A stretch of DNA of 41,541 nucleotides from Sphaerimonospora mesophila NBRC 14179 = JCM 3151 (GTDB lineage: Bacteria; Actinomycetota; Actinomycetes; Streptosporangiales; Streptosporangiaceae): positions 1-41,541 of the forward strand of contig BCRI01000059.1 in NCBI GenBank assembly GCA_001552515.1, in the 5' to 3' direction. The first letter of the stretch is position 1. Each line of letters starts with the position of its first letter. Both the position numbers and the translations under genes were made by a program. A model generated the notes under the pieces. It saw only the letters and a program-made list of their open reading frames with translations, did not search any database and had not been told where the DNA came from. This document shows positions 14,247 to 23,671 of the stretch, in pieces.

Positions 14247-16753
14247 TGCAGCAAGGCCGAAGAAGCCTCTTAGCAGGCATGATCGCGACACTGGTCGGCA
14301 CGGGCGTGTTCGCCGTGCCCGCGCGAGCGGACCAGGCGGCGACCCCGCCCCCGCCGCTCGCGGCCGAGCAGGTCTGGCCGAACCTCAGTGAGCCGTACAT
14401 CCAGGGCGTACGCGAGGCCCTGCGCTCGGGCACCGACCTGTGGGGCGAACACCTCATCTCCACGCCCGAGGGCCCGACCTTCGAGAACATCAAGGACTAC
14501 CTGGTGCCGATCGCGACCGGCGGCGTCGCGGCCGGAGAGCCGGACACCGGGGCCATGGGCGTCTCCGACACCGGCTACCACTACCTGCCGCTCACCCTGC
14601 CCAAGGGGGACACCGCCGAGACCCAGACGCCGCCCGAGCCGACGGACAACCACTACGCGCTGCACACCGCGGACGGCAGCGGGATCACCGCGGACTGGCA
14701 CACCCCGTGCGAGGCCGCGCCCTGGACCAAGGACTACTCCGAGGCGTTCAACGCGCGCTGCGGCGACTTCTGGCAGGCCCGGTTCTTCGTCGGCGCCGAC
14801 GGCGGCGAACGCTACGGGAGCGACCTCGGCCGGCTGTCCGGCCCGCGGCTGCTCGACGGATATCTCCCGGTCCTGCGCACGGACTACCGCGACGCGGCCG
14901 GGGTGAGCTACACCCAGGAGTCGTTCGCCACACGGGTGCCGGAGACCTCGTCGCTCGTCAGCCTCGTGAAGATCACCGCCACCGGCTCCGGCTCGGCCCG
15001 TGCCGCCAGGCTCCGCGTCCACGTGAAGGATCCCGACGGCCCCGCGCTCTCCCTGGACGGGCGCAAGGTCACCGCGGGCGACCGCACCTATCTCCTCGCC
15101 GACGGGCGGCCCGCGCTCTCCGGCGCCGATCTCACCTACGACCTCGACCTGTCGAAGGGGCCGCGCACGGTCACCCTGGCCGTGATCAACAACCCGGCGA
15201 AGGTGCGCGGCAACGGCGCCTCCGTCCTCGCCCCCGGCCGGTACGCCAAGGCACGCGACGAGGTCGCGGACTACTGGAAGCGGAAGCTCGCCGGCGGCGC
15301 GAAGATCTCGATCCCCGAGCAGTACCCCACCGACGCCCTGCGCAACCTGCTCATCCAGAACCTCACCATGGGCTGGCGCTACAGCATCGGCAACTTCTAC
15401 GAGCAGCAGTACGTCCCCGAGATGGTCGACACGATCTCGGCGCTCGGCGAGTTCGGCTTCACCGAGGACTACCGCGGCAACCTGCAGACCCTGCTCGACC
15501 TGACCAAGGAGGGCGGCCCCGCCTACCCGGTGATGTACCGGAACTGGGAGCAGGGCGCCAAGCTCCTCGCCACCGCGCGCTACTACCGGCTGACCGGCGA
15601 CCGGAAGTTCGTCGAGCACAACCTCGACAAGCTCCGCGGCTACCTCGACGACTACGTGCGGCAGGCCGCCGCCGACCCGAACGGCATCCTGGAGAAGCAG
15701 CGCTGCTGTGAGGACAACTGGGACGCCGGCTACTGGACGCACGCCCAGATCGTCTCCTGGTGGGGCTGGCGCGACATGATCGAGGTGTTCCGGCGAATCG
15801 GCCGCCAGGACCTGGTGGACGCCTACGCCGGGCCGTACGACGCCTTCACCGGCAAGCTGCGCGCGGCGGTCGACGCGTCGAAGGCGGAGCTGCCCGACGG
15901 CTCGCTCTTCGTGCCGCGTGAGCTCCTGTCCGGCGACAGGCCGTACGACACGATCACCGAGAGCCGGGACTCCAGCTACTGGAACCTGCTCACCTACTAC
16001 GGCTACGCCTCGGGATTCTTCACCGAGGAGGAGAACGCCAAGCTGCTGAAGTACGTCCACACCCACGGCGGCACGTTCCTCGGGATGGTGCGGTTCAACT
16101 ACACCGGCCAGGCCATCGGCGACTGCAGGCCGGACGGGCTGGCCGGCTACGAGGGGACCGGCGTCGACCAGGTGTACGGCTACCAGTACAACCGCTTCCT
16201 CGCGGAGAACGACCAGGCCGACCGGCAGGTGCTCGCGTTCTACGGCCAGCTGGCCCACGGGTTCTCCCGCGACACCTTCACCGTGGGGGAAGGCGCCAAC
16301 CTCGACCCCTGCCCCGGCAAGTTCTACCGCGGCAGCTGGCTCGCCCCGCTCAGCGCCAACAACGCCGCCTATCTGAAGAACCTGCGCGAGATGCTCGTGC
16401 ACGAGGAAGGCGACGAGCACGGCAGGCCGACCGGGCTGCGGCTCGCCTCGGCCACGCCGCGCGGGTGGCTCGCGGACGGCAAGAACATCGGCGTCACCGA
16501 CCTGCCCACCGTGTACGGCCCGCTGACCTACACGGTGACCTCGCGGCTGTCGGACGGCGTCGTCAGCGCCGACGTGCGGCTGCCCTCCGGTCTCGGTGAC
16601 GACGCCACCGTCAAGCTGCGGCTGCGCGTGCCCGCCGGGCACACGCTGTCGGGCGCAGAGGCGGGCGGCCGCGCCCTTCCGGTCGACGGCGACACGATCG
16701 ACCTCACCGGACTGCGCGGGAACGTCGACGTGACGGCGAGATTCTCGCGCTGA
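14246..16753 (+). CDS. Secreted (alpha/alpha)6-type glycosidase-like protein
   Basis: 835 residues from ATG 14246 with GAGGAGG seven bases upstream. GRRSLLAG followed by a hydrophobic run and PARADQ indicates Tat-type export with cleavage near residue 30. Residues ~40-330 look like a beta-sandwich, then ~350-720 is helix-rich with repeated aromatic patterns (GWRYSIGNFYEQQYVPEM, NWEQGAKLLATARYY, YWNLLTYYGYASGFF), as in six-hairpin glycosidases. A small beta domain ends the chain. The catalytic acids cannot be named by eye. It would release the sugar imported by the upstream transporter. Codon 9 is TTA (14270-14272), a possible bldA checkpoint. Confidence 0.8.
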   Translation: MQQGRRSLLAGMIATLVGTGVFAVPARADQAATPPPPLAAEQVWPNLSEPYIQGVREALRSGTDLWGEHLISTPEGPTFENIKDYLVPIATGGVAAGEPDTGAMGVSDTGYHYLPLTLPKGDTAETQTPPEPTDNHYALHTADGSGITADWHTPCEAAPWTKDYSEAFNARCGDFWQARFFVGADGGERYGSDLGRLSGPRLLDGYLPVLRTDYRDAAGVSYTQESFATRVPETSSLVSLVKITATGSGSARAARLRVHVKDPDGPALSLDGRKVTAGDRTYLLADGRPALSGADLTYDLDLSKGPRTVTLAVINNPAKVRGNGASVLAPGRYAKARDEVADYWKRKLAGGAKISIPEQYPTDALRNLLIQNLTMGWRYSIGNFYEQQYVPEMVDTISALGEFGFTEDYRGNLQTLLDLTKEGGPAYPVMYRNWEQGAKLLATARYYRLTGDRKFVEHNLDKLRGYLDDYVRQAAADPNGILEKQRCCEDNWDAGYWTHAQIVSWWGWRDMIEVFRRIGRQDLVDAYAGPYDAFTGKLRAAVDASKAELPDGSLFVPRELLSGDRPYDTITESRDSSYWNLLTYYGYASGFFTEEENAKLLKYVHTHGGTFLGMVRFNYTGQAIGDCRPDGLAGYEGTGVDQVYGYQYNRFLAENDQADRQVLAFYGQLAHGFSRDTFTVGEGANLDPCPGKFYRGSWLAPLSANNAAYLKNLREMLVHEEGDEHGRPTGLRLASATPRGWLADGKNIGVTDLPTVYGPLTYTVTSRLSDGVVSADVRLPSGLGDDATVKLRLRVPAGHTLSGAEAGGRALPVDGDTIDLTGLRGNVDVTARFSR

Positions 16754-16806
16754 CCGACCCTGCCGGAGGCGGTCACCCGGCGATGGCGCGCCGCCACCGG
16801 CAGCAG

Positions 16807-16845
16807 GCGGGCGGGGCCCGGTTCGGGCTCCGCGGCCCCGCCCGC
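16807..16845 (+). terminator. Intra-operon hairpin
   Basis: A perfect 12-bp GC stem (16807-16818 with 16834-16845) with a 15-base loop lies between the secreted glycosidase and FAH genes. It may terminate most transcripts or shape relative mRNA levels. No T-tract follows. Confidence 0.5.
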
Positions 16846-16885
16846 CGTCCACTCGTCCCCCGAAGTGAAAGCAGACGGGATCGCC

Positions 16886-17812
16886 ATGCAACTTGTCCGT
16901 GTCTCTCTCCCCGGCGCAACCTCCGAGGGCGCTGCCGGCGGCCCTGTCGGCGGCGCTTCCGGAACCGCTTCCGGCGGCGCGGGGCCCGCCCGCTGGGCGG
17001 TCCGCGGCGAGGACGGCGACCGTCCGCTGCCGGGCGACTTCACGCTCGGAGCGGCGCTCTCGTCCGACCTCGACCACTTCCGCCGATCACTCGACCGGGT
17101 CCGCGCCCCCGCGGCGGCACCGGCCACGCTCACGGCCCCCGTCGACCGCTGGACCGAGGTCTGGGCCGCCGGGGTCACCTATCAGCGGTCGCGGGAGGCA
17201 CGGCGGGAGGAGAGCAGCGAACCCGACATCTACTCGCGGGTCTACGACGCGCCGCGGCCCGAACTGTTCTTCAAGTCACTCGGCTGGCGGGTGCGCGGGC
17301 ACGGGCAGGCCATCGCCGTACGATCCGACTCGACCTGGAACGTCCCGGAACCCGAGCTGGCCGTCGTCGTCTGCGCCAACGGGGAGATCGCCGGATACGC
17401 CATCTGCGACGACGTCAGCTCCCGCTCCATCGAGGGGGAGAACCCGCTCTATCTTCCCCAGGCGAAGATGTACCTGGGCGCGACCGCGCTGGGGCCGGGC
17501 ATCCGCCCGTCGTGGGAGATCCCCGACCCCTACGACCTCGGCATCCGCATGAGCGTCTTCCGGGGCGCCGAGGAGATCTGGACGGGCACGGCGTCCACCG
17601 GGCAGCTCCACCGGCGGCTCGACGAGCTGGTCGAACACCTGCTTGCGGCCGACCGCTACCCAAATGGGGTGGTCCTGGCCACCGGGACCTGCCTCGTCCC
17701 CGGAGGGGACTTCACGCTGCTGCCCGGAGACGAGGTGCGCATCGAGATCGACGGGCTGGGCGCTCTCGTGACGCCCGTACGGAAGACCGGCGACATCGAC
17801 GCGTCGCCCTGA
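16886..17812 (+). CDS. FAH-family 2-keto-3-deoxy-pentonate dehydratase-like enzyme
   Basis: 308 residues from ATG 16886; this start gives [10 protein letters not shown], the family's usual opening, with GGGA upstream. A GTG 21 bases earlier is also open. [32 protein letters not shown] and [12 protein letters not shown] (E155, E157) match 2-keto-3-deoxy-D-arabinonate dehydratases. [13 protein letters not shown] adds metal-site acids (D175/D176 region) and PQAKMY the active Lys. Those enzymes convert 2-keto-3-deoxy-pentonates to 2-oxoglutarate semialdehyde. This is the best clue that the operon runs a non-phosphorylative pentose or deoxy-sugar route. A Gly/Ser-rich insert follows residue ~14. 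Confidence 0.88.
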   Translation: MQLVRVSLPGATSEGAAGGPVGGASGTASGGAGPARWAVRGEDGDRPLPGDFTLGAALSSDLDHFRRSLDRVRAPAAAPATLTAPVDRWTEVWAAGVTYQRSREARREESSEPDIYSRVYDAPRPELFFKSLGWRVRGHGQAIAVRSDSTWNVPEPELAVVVCANGEIAGYAICDDVSSRSIEGENPLYLPQAKMYLGATALGPGIRPSWEIPDPYDLGIRMSVFRGAEEIWTGTASTGQLHRRLDELVEHLLAADRYPNGVVLATGTCLVPGGDFTLLPGDEVRIEIDGLGALVTPVRKTGDIDASP

Positions 17813-17860
17813 TCTCCTCGGCACGGCCCATCGTGGCCAGTCGGGCGGGGTGAACGGGCG

Positions 17861-17889
17861 CGGCCGGCGGGCCACGAGCCGCCGGGCCG
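17861..17889 (+). terminator. Candidate terminator after the sugar-acid operon
   Basis: A GC hairpin (17861-17870 with 17879-17889, one bulge, eight-base loop) lies 48 bp after the FAH stop and before the molybdenum hydroxylase operon. It probably ends the ten-gene operon. Confidence 0.45.
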
Positions 17890-17930
17890 TGATCAGGGAT
17901 CCGGCCACGGTGCGTGTCATCGGCGTTACT

Positions 17931-17946
17931 CTGATGTCACCATCAG
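17931..17946. promoter_or_regulatory. Inverted repeat CTGATG-TCAC-CATCAG
   Basis: Six-base arms with a four-base spacer, about 100 bp upstream of the molybdenum hydroxylase operon. It could be an operator. The surrounding A/T-richer segment (17920-18010) is the only plausible promoter region for that operon. No -10/-35 pair is convincing. Confidence 0.35.
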
Positions 17947-18043
17947 GGGGTAATTCGCCCTCATCCTCTGGCGTCTCGGACACATCATTCGTTAACGTCC
18001 GCTTTATGTCCAGATGAGGATTTCTTCTCCCCCGGGAATCGCC

Positions 18044-18901
18044 ATGAAACCCGCGCCATTCACCTATCATGATCCCCCGACCGTCTCCGAGGTCCTCGGC
18101 CTGCTCTCCGAGCACGGCGGCGAGGCCGCCGTCCTGGCCGGCGGTCAGAGCCTGATCCCACTGATGAACCTGCGCCTGGCCCGGCCCGGCGTCGTCGTCG
18201 ACGTCAACCGGGTGGCCGGCCTCGACCACGTCGAGATCGGCCGCCACGTCGTCAGGATCGGCGCGACCGCACGGCTCGCCGATCTGGAGCGGCACGAGGG
18301 CCTCGCCGAGGTCCTGCCCGTGTTGCCGGCGGCGATCCGGCACGTCGCGCATCCGCAGATCCGCAACCGGACCACCCTCGGCGGCAGCATCAGCCACGCC
18401 GACCCCTCCGCCGAACTGCCCGCCGTGCTCCTGGCGACGGGCGGCCGGGTGCGCCTGGAGTCGGTGCGCGGGTCGCGCCGGGTGCCCGCCGACGACTTCT
18501 TCCTGTCGCCCTTCCGCACCTCCCGACGCCCCGACGAACTGCTCACCTCGGTCGAGTTCCCGATCGGCGGCGGCCTCCGGTTCCTGATGGACGAGGTGGC
18601 CAGGCGCGAGGGCGGCCTGCCCGTCGTCTCCGTGGTGCTCGGGGTGCGCACGGGCGCCGGCGGGCTGGTCGCCGAGGCCAGGGCCGCGGCCTCGGGAGTG
18701 GCGGACCGCCCGGTCCGCCTGCGGCGCCTGGAGCGCCACCTGACCGGCGCCGACCTGGGCGACCCGGTCGTACGGCGAGCCGCCGCCGACATGGCGGGGC
18801 ACGGCCTCGAACCCCCGGACGATCTGCGCGGCGGCGGCGCGTACCGCAAGTCCCTGCTCCGCGCCCTCGTCGAGCGCCTGCTGGAAGGAGCGGCGGCATG
18901 A
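18044..18901 (+). CDS. Molybdenum hydroxylase FAD-binding medium subunit (CoxM/xanthine dehydrogenase type)
   Basis: 285 residues from ATG 18044 with GGGA six bases upstream; a GTG-like earlier start adds only weak sequence. AGGQSLIPLMNLRLA (about 32-46) and TLGGSISHADPSAE (about 112-125) are the two FAD-binding motifs of this subunit. The protein passes electrons from the Mo/Fe-S centres to FAD. It is first in the usual M-S-L order, with ATGA overlap to the Fe-S gene. The substrate cannot be inferred from this subunit; purines, N-heterocycles, aldehydes and CO are all family substrates. Confidence 0.95.
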   Translation: MKPAPFTYHDPPTVSEVLGLLSEHGGEAAVLAGGQSLIPLMNLRLARPGVVVDVNRVAGLDHVEIGRHVVRIGATARLADLERHEGLAEVLPVLPAAIRHVAHPQIRNRTTLGGSISHADPSAELPAVLLATGGRVRLESVRGSRRVPADDFFLSPFRTSRRPDELLTSVEFPIGGGLRFLMDEVARREGGLPVVSVVLGVRTGAGGLVAEARAAASGVADRPVRLRRLERHLTGADLGDPVVRRAAADMAGHGLEPPDDLRGGGAYRKSLLRALVERLLEGAAA

Positions 18902-19362
18902 GAACGATCAAAATCGTCGTCAACGGCACGGCACATGACGTCGAGGTGGAGGATCGGACGCTGCTGAGCGATCTCATCCGCCACGACCTCCGCCTCACCG
19001 GCACGCACGTCTCCTGCGAGCAGGGCGTCTGCGGCTCGTGCACGATCCTGCTGGACGGGCGGCCGGTCCGCTCGTGCCTGATGCTCGCCGTGCAGGCGGA
19101 GGGACACGAGGTGGAGACCGTCGAGTCGCTGTCCGGCGGCGAGGCCACGCCGGAGTCCCTGACCTCCCTCCAGCGGGCGATGAGCGACCAGCACGGCCTG
19201 CAGTGCGGTTTCTGCACGCCGGGCATCCTCATGAGCGTCACCGCCGCCCAGCGCGACGGCCTCGACGCCGAGGAGACCATCGCCGAGGTGCTCGGCGGTC
19301 ACGTCTGCCGGTGCACCGGCTATCGGGGCATCCGCGCCGCGATCAGGCAGGTGCTGCCATGA
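18898..19362 (+). CDS. Molybdenum hydroxylase 2Fe-2S small subunit
   Basis: 154 residues starting in ATGA. Both clusters are intact: C40, C45, C48 and C60 (CEQGVCGSC) for the plant-ferredoxin-like site, and C103, C106, C137 and C139 (QCGFCTPG, CRCTGY) for the second. It carries electrons between the molybdopterin site and FAD in the cytoplasmic enzyme. It overlaps the large-subunit gene by four bases. The small subunit is of normal length, so damage to this operon is confined to the large subunit. Confidence 0.97.
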   Translation: MRTIKIVVNGTAHDVEVEDRTLLSDLIRHDLRLTGTHVSCEQGVCGSCTILLDGRPVRSCLMLAVQAEGHEVETVESLSGGEATPESLTSLQRAMSDQHGLQCGFCTPGILMSVTAAQRDGLDAEETIAEVLGGHVCRCTGYRGIRAAIRQVLP

Positions 19363-20663
19363 GTCTCATCGGGGCCCCGGTGAACCGGGTGGCCGACCAC
19401 GTCCTGCTGACCGGGAACGCGCGGTACGTCGATGATCTGCAACTGGCCGGGATGCTGCACGCGACCGTGCTGCGCGCCCCCGTCGCGCACGCGCGGATCA
19501 CCGCCTTCGACGCCTCGGCCGCGCTCGCGCTGGACGGGGTCGTCGCGGTGTTCGGCCCGGAGGAGATCGCCCGGCACACCGAAGCACAGCTGTGCACCTG
19601 GCTGATCTCCGGCCAGAAGATCGTTTCGGTGCCGATCGCGGACACCGTGGTCCGGCACGTCGGGCAGCCGATCGGCATCGTCGTCGCCACCAGCCGGGCG
19701 CTCGCCGAGGACGGGGCCGGCCTGGTGCTGGTCGAGTACGCGGAACTGCCGGCGGTGACCGGCGTCGAGGCCGCCGTCGCGCCGCAGGCCCCCCTGCTCT
19801 ATCCGGAGCTGGGCGGCAACGTGCTGGCCGACGTCGACTACGGCGATCCCCGCGAGGAGATCGACCGGGTCGTCGCCGGGGCGGCCCACGTGGTCGAACG
19901 GCGCCTGGAGGTGCCGCGCGCCGCGCCCAGCGCCATGGAGACGCGCGGTGTGCTGGCCGCCTTCGAACACGGTTCCGGCGAGCTGACCATGTGGGCCTCC
20001 AGCCAGAATCCGCACATGACCCGCTGGCACCTCGCCCGGGTCCTGCGTCTCCCGCTGCACCGGATCAGGGTGATCCAACCGCGGCTCGGCGGCTCCTTCG
20101 GCTCGAAGGACCATCTCTACCAGGACGAGGCGATCGTCTGCCTCGCCGCCATGCTGCTGCGCCGGCCGGTGAAGTGGATCGAGGACAGGACCGAGCACTT
20201 CACCGCGACCAAACACGGACGCGGCGGGGTCTACCGGGCACGACTGGCGCTCGACGCCGACGGGGACTTCCTCGCGCTGCACGCCGACATCCTGGGCGAC
20301 GTCGGCGCCTTCCCCTCGACCGTGGGCACCGGACCGTTCCAGGTGACCGCGCTGATGCTGCCGGGGCCGTACCGCTATCGGGCCGTGGGGGCGCGGCTCG
20401 TCGCCGTGCTCACCAACGCCACCCCCACCGCCGCCTACCGTGCCTACGGGCAGAACGAGGCCGCCTGGATCCGGGAGCGGCTCATCGACGAGGCCGCCCG
20501 CGAGCTCGGCCTGGACCCCGGCGAGCTGCGGCTGCGCAACCTGGTGACGGCCGAGGAGATGCCCTACGGCTCGTCGGCGAGCAGCAGGTCGGGCTGCTTG
20601 CCGAGCGCGGCGACGGCGATGAGCAGGCGCTGGAGCTGGCCGCCGGAGAACTCGAACGGATAG
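19359..20663 (+). pseudogene. Molybdenum hydroxylase large subunit, 3' half missing
   Basis: The frame encodes 434 residues, but only ~402 belong to the family, whose members are ~770-800 long. Present are the N-terminal ARYVDDL, the Mo-domain RLGGSFGSKDHLYQDEA and the AYRAYGQNEA loop. Homology stops after LVTAEEMPYG at about 20566. The last ~33 codons are simply the antisense of a peptide-transporter ATPase gene. The missing half carries the second molybdopterin domain and the catalytic Glu, so no active enzyme can form from this copy. The junction also cuts the opposing ATPase gene. This could be a real deletion or an assembly join. Confidence 0.9.
20558..20575. other. Junction joining two truncated convergent genes
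   Basis: Left of about 20566 the sequence is molybdenum hydroxylase large-subunit coding on the plus strand. Right of it the sequence is ABC ATPase coding on the minus strand, cut directly after the Walker B LLLADEP. No terminator, insertion element or spacer lies between them. A single deletion spanning the ends of two convergent operons explains both losses. Confidence 0.8.
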
Positions 20664-21154
20664 CCGTCGAGCCGATCGAGGAGCGCGTCCAGCCCGACCC
20701 CGCCGAGCAGCTCGCTGAGCCGCCCGGCGCCGTCGGGTCCGTCGAGCCCGTCCAGGTGCCAGCGCAACTGCCGGCCGACGGGAGTGGCCGGGGACAGCGA
20801 GGTCATCGGCCGCTGCGGGATCAGTCCGATGCGGTCGCCGCGCAGCCGGCGCATGCCGTGCTCGCGCAGCGACAGCAGGTCCGTGCCGTCGAAGCCGACA
20901 CGACCCGCGGTGATCGCGGCGTTCCGCGGCAGCATGCGCATCAACGCGGTGAGCAGCGTGCTCTTTCCCGATCCCGACTCCCCGACCAGGCCGAGGATCT
21001 CGCCGCGGGCCAGCTCGAAGGAGACCTCGCGCACCGCGGGCACCTCGCCGTCCCTGGTGCGGAAGGTGACGGCGAGATCGCGTACGGACAGCAGCGGGAG
21101 GCCCGCCGGGGACGGCCCGGGCGCCCCGGCGGCGGCCCTGGATGCGGCGACCAT
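20564..21154 (-). pseudogene. Peptide-type ABC transporter ATPase (DppD-like), C-terminal part missing
   Basis: 196 residues from an ATG overlapping the binding protein stop. Walker A GESGSGKST, Q-loop IPQRPMTSLSP, signature FSGGQLQR and Walker B LLLADEP are present. A chance TAG then ends the frame where TSALD, the H-loop and the oligopeptide C-terminal domain should follow. Normal DppD proteins are ~330 residues. Catalysis is not expected without the H-loop. A second ATPase gene (DppF type) that normally follows is absent too. The transporter could only work with ATPases from elsewhere, for example those at 30243-32017. Confidence 0.9.
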
Positions 21155-22734
21155 CAGACGGCGCTGAGCGGGGGGACCGGGACCCGGCTGACGCTCATGA
21201 GCGTCTCGTCGATCGGCGTGATCTCCGTGCGCTGCGCCACGATGAGCTTGGGATGGACCGGCGGCATCATGATGGCGTCGGTCGCGAGGATGGCGTTGAT
21301 CTTCTTGCACGCCTCGGCCCGCGCGGCGTCGTCGGTGGCCGCCCACGCCTCGCCGAGCAGCTTGTCCACCTCGTCGTTCTTGTAGCCGAAGTTGAGCGGG
21401 TTCTTCGAGCTCATCGGGCCGATCAGGCTGAAGGCGGTGCGACCGGCGCCGAAGCCGCTCTCGAACGAGGTCATCGCCATCTGGTATTCGCCGGTCGCCC
21501 AGTTCTTCACCCAGGGGCTGAAGTCGAGGACCTCGAGGGTGCAGGTGATGCCGGCCTGCTTCCAGCCCTCGACGAGCACCTGGCCGACGTTCTTCATCAG
21601 CGCGTCCCCGGTGACCATCAGGGTGAACTCCAGGGAGGTCACGCCGGCCTCGGCCAGCAGCGCCTTGGCCTTGGCCGCGTCCGGGCCCTCGCCGTAGATC
21701 TGAATGGAGGGGTCGTGGCCCTCGACCGCCGGGCCGATCGGGCCCTGAGCGATCTCGGCGCTTCCGGCGAAGACGATGTCGCGTACGCCCTTGCGGTCCA
21801 TGGCGTGCGCGAGCGCCTGCCGCACCTTGACGTCGTCGAAGGGCGCCTTGTCTGTCACGAAGTACGTGATGAGGTCGCTGGGCGCGCTGATCTCGTGCAC
21901 CTTGATGGCGCTGTCCTGCTTGAGCAGGCCGACGCTCTCGGGGGCGACGTCGGTCATGATGTGGATCTTGCCTTCGCGGAGGTTCACCATCCGGGTGGCG
22001 GGGTCGGGGATGGCCTGGAAGACGACGCCGCGCAGCGCGGGCTTCGTCCCGTGGTAGGCGTCGTTGCGCACGAGCGACACCTCCCGCCCCTGGGTCACCT
22101 TGTCGATCTTGAACGGCCCGGTGCCCATGGTGGTGTCGGTCCGCTTGACGAAGTCCCTGTGCACGATGGGCAGGTTCGTGAGGTGGGAGCGGAGCACACC
22201 GAACGGCACGGCCAGCGTGATCTTCACGGTGCGCTCGTCGACGGCCTCCGCGCCCTTGACGTAGCCGGCGAAGAAGGACGTCCAGTCGCTCGTGCTCTTG
22301 GGGTCGGAGACGAACTCGATGCTCGCCACCACGTCGTCGGCGGTGAGCGGGTCGCCGTTGTGGTAGGCGACGCCCTCCCTGAGCTTGATCGTCCAGGTCA
22401 TGCCGTCCGCGGAGATCTCCGGCTCGCCGTCGGCCAGCAGCGGGACCGACTTCAGCGAGGAGTCGTAGGTGTAGAGGGGCTCCACCACGGGGTCGGTGAT
22501 CCACTGCACTCGCTTGGAGGTGGTGGACAGCGGGTTCATGTAGTCGGAGATCGAGACGACACCGAACGCGAGCGTCTCGACCGGCGCGCCGGCGGCCGCG
22601 CCGTCACCGGCGCCGCCCGTGGAGGCGGAGTCGTCCGTACCGCAGGCGGTCAGCGCGAGAGCCCCGGCGGTGAGCACGCCGGTCATCGCCAGGAAGCGGC
22701 GGCGGTCGAACGTGGAACGGGAGATATCAGTCAT
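21154..22734 (-). CDS. Peptide/opine-type ABC substrate-binding lipoprotein (family 5)
   Basis: 526 residues. RRRFL (11-15) with a hydrophobic run and lipobox LTAC (C31) indicates a Tat-exported lipoprotein. The mature part shows the family 5 pattern: VEPLYTYDSSLKSVPLLADGEPEISADGMTWTIKLREGVAYHNGDPLTADDVVASIE, then MGTGPFKI and VRQALAHAMDRKGV. Such proteins bind peptides, opines, glycosides or other small molecules outside the membrane. It follows the two permeases with a 41-bp gap; GAGG precedes the start, with an alternative GTG three bases upstream. ATGA overlap leads into the truncated ATPase. Confidence 0.94.
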   Translation of the reverse strand: MTDISRSTFDRRRFLAMTGVLTAGALALTACGTDDSASTGGAGDGAAAGAPVETLAFGVVSISDYMNPLSTTSKRVQWITDPVVEPLYTYDSSLKSVPLLADGEPEISADGMTWTIKLREGVAYHNGDPLTADDVVASIEFVSDPKSTSDWTSFFAGYVKGAEAVDERTVKITLAVPFGVLRSHLTNLPIVHRDFVKRTDTTMGTGPFKIDKVTQGREVSLVRNDAYHGTKPALRGVVFQAIPDPATRMVNLREGKIHIMTDVAPESVGLLKQDSAIKVHEISAPSDLITYFVTDKAPFDDVKVRQALAHAMDRKGVRDIVFAGSAEIAQGPIGPAVEGHDPSIQIYGEGPDAAKAKALLAEAGVTSLEFTLMVTGDALMKNVGQVLVEGWKQAGITCTLEVLDFSPWVKNWATGEYQMAMTSFESGFGAGRTAFSLIGPMSSKNPLNFGYKNDEVDKLLGEAWAATDDAARAEACKKINAILATDAIMMPPVHPKLIVAQRTEITPIDETLMSVSRVPVPPLSAV

Positions 22735-22775
22735 CACATTGTCCTCTGCGGAGTTGGGGGATGCGAAGGTGCGGC

Positions 22776-23669
22776 TCAGCGGCGGCCGTCGGCGTCGAGG
22801 GCGTCGCCGAGGCCGTCGCCGACGAGGTTGAAGCCGATCGTGGCGACGAGGATGACCAGGCCCGGAATGATCGAGTACCACCAGGCGCCGAGCAGCATGT
22901 AGCCGGTCGCGTCGCCCAGGATGTTGCCCAGGCTGGGCTGGGGCGGCTGGATCCCGAGGCCGAGGAAGCTGAGGGCGCTCTCGGCGAAGACGGCCACCCC
23001 GATCCACAGGAACGCCTGGACCAGGACCGGCGGAAGCACGTTGACGAGGATCTCGCCGCCGATGACGCGCCATCGGGGCACGCCGAGCACGCGCAGCGCG
23101 TCGACGTAGTCCTCCTGCACTTCGACGAGCGTGGCGGACCGGGTCACCCGGGCGAAGTACGGAATGAAACCCACGCCGAGAAGCAGCACCACCTTGGCCG
23201 TCGAGGTCAGCGTGAGCGGGCCGAGCTCGGAGTCGCCGGTCCCGGTGACGCCGATGACGAACAGCGCGAAGACGAACAGCGGCAGCGCCTGGAGCGCCTC
23301 CAGGACCCGCATGATCACATCGTCCGGCCAGCGGCCGCCGAAATATCCGGCGACGAGCCCGGCCGGCACCGCGACGACCAGGCCGAACCCCACCCCGGCC
23401 ACCGCCACCAGCAGCGACACGCGGGCGCCTTCCGCCGTACGCGCGAACAGGTCCCGCTGGAGATGGTCGGTCCCGAACAGGTACGCCGTGCCGGGCGCGG
23501 CGAGGGTCTCGCCGGTCCTGACGGTCGAGTCGCCGGCGACCATCGGCCCGATGACGGCCAGGACGAGGAACAGCAGCAGCAGGACCACGCCGGTCCAGGT
23601 CAGCGCGGACAGCCGCGGCAGGCGCGGGCGCACGGCGGGCGAGCGTGGGGGCACTCGGGTCATCACCAT
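22776..23669 (-). CDS. Peptide-type ABC transporter permease, DppC type
   Basis: 297 residues, two bases after the DppB-type gene; ATG GTG ATG gives three possible starts within six bases. One N-terminal membrane segment precedes the PGTAYLFGTDHLQRDLFARTAEGARVSL loop characteristic of DppC/OppC, followed by five more segments. The EAA-like loop is DYVDALRVLGVPRWRVIGGEILVNVLPPVLVQ, and SFLGLGIQPPQPSLGNIL follows near the end. It pairs with the DppB-type permease to form the channel. Confidence 0.94.
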   Translation of the reverse strand: MVMTRVPPRSPAVRPRLPRLSALTWTGVVLLLLFLVLAVIGPMVAGDSTVRTGETLAAPGTAYLFGTDHLQRDLFARTAEGARVSLLVAVAGVGFGLVVAVPAGLVAGYFGGRWPDDVIMRVLEALQALPLFVFALFVIGVTGTGDSELGPLTLTSTAKVVLLLGVGFIPYFARVTRSATLVEVQEDYVDALRVLGVPRWRVIGGEILVNVLPPVLVQAFLWIGVAVFAESALSFLGLGIQPPQPSLGNILGDATGYMLLGAWWYSIIPGLVILVATIGFNLVGDGLGDALDADGRR

Positions 23670-23671
23670 GT

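Noticed and set aside
14270-17077. 935-codon minus-strand open frame
   Set aside because: Spans two plus-strand genes and a gap; composition is that of an antisense shadow.
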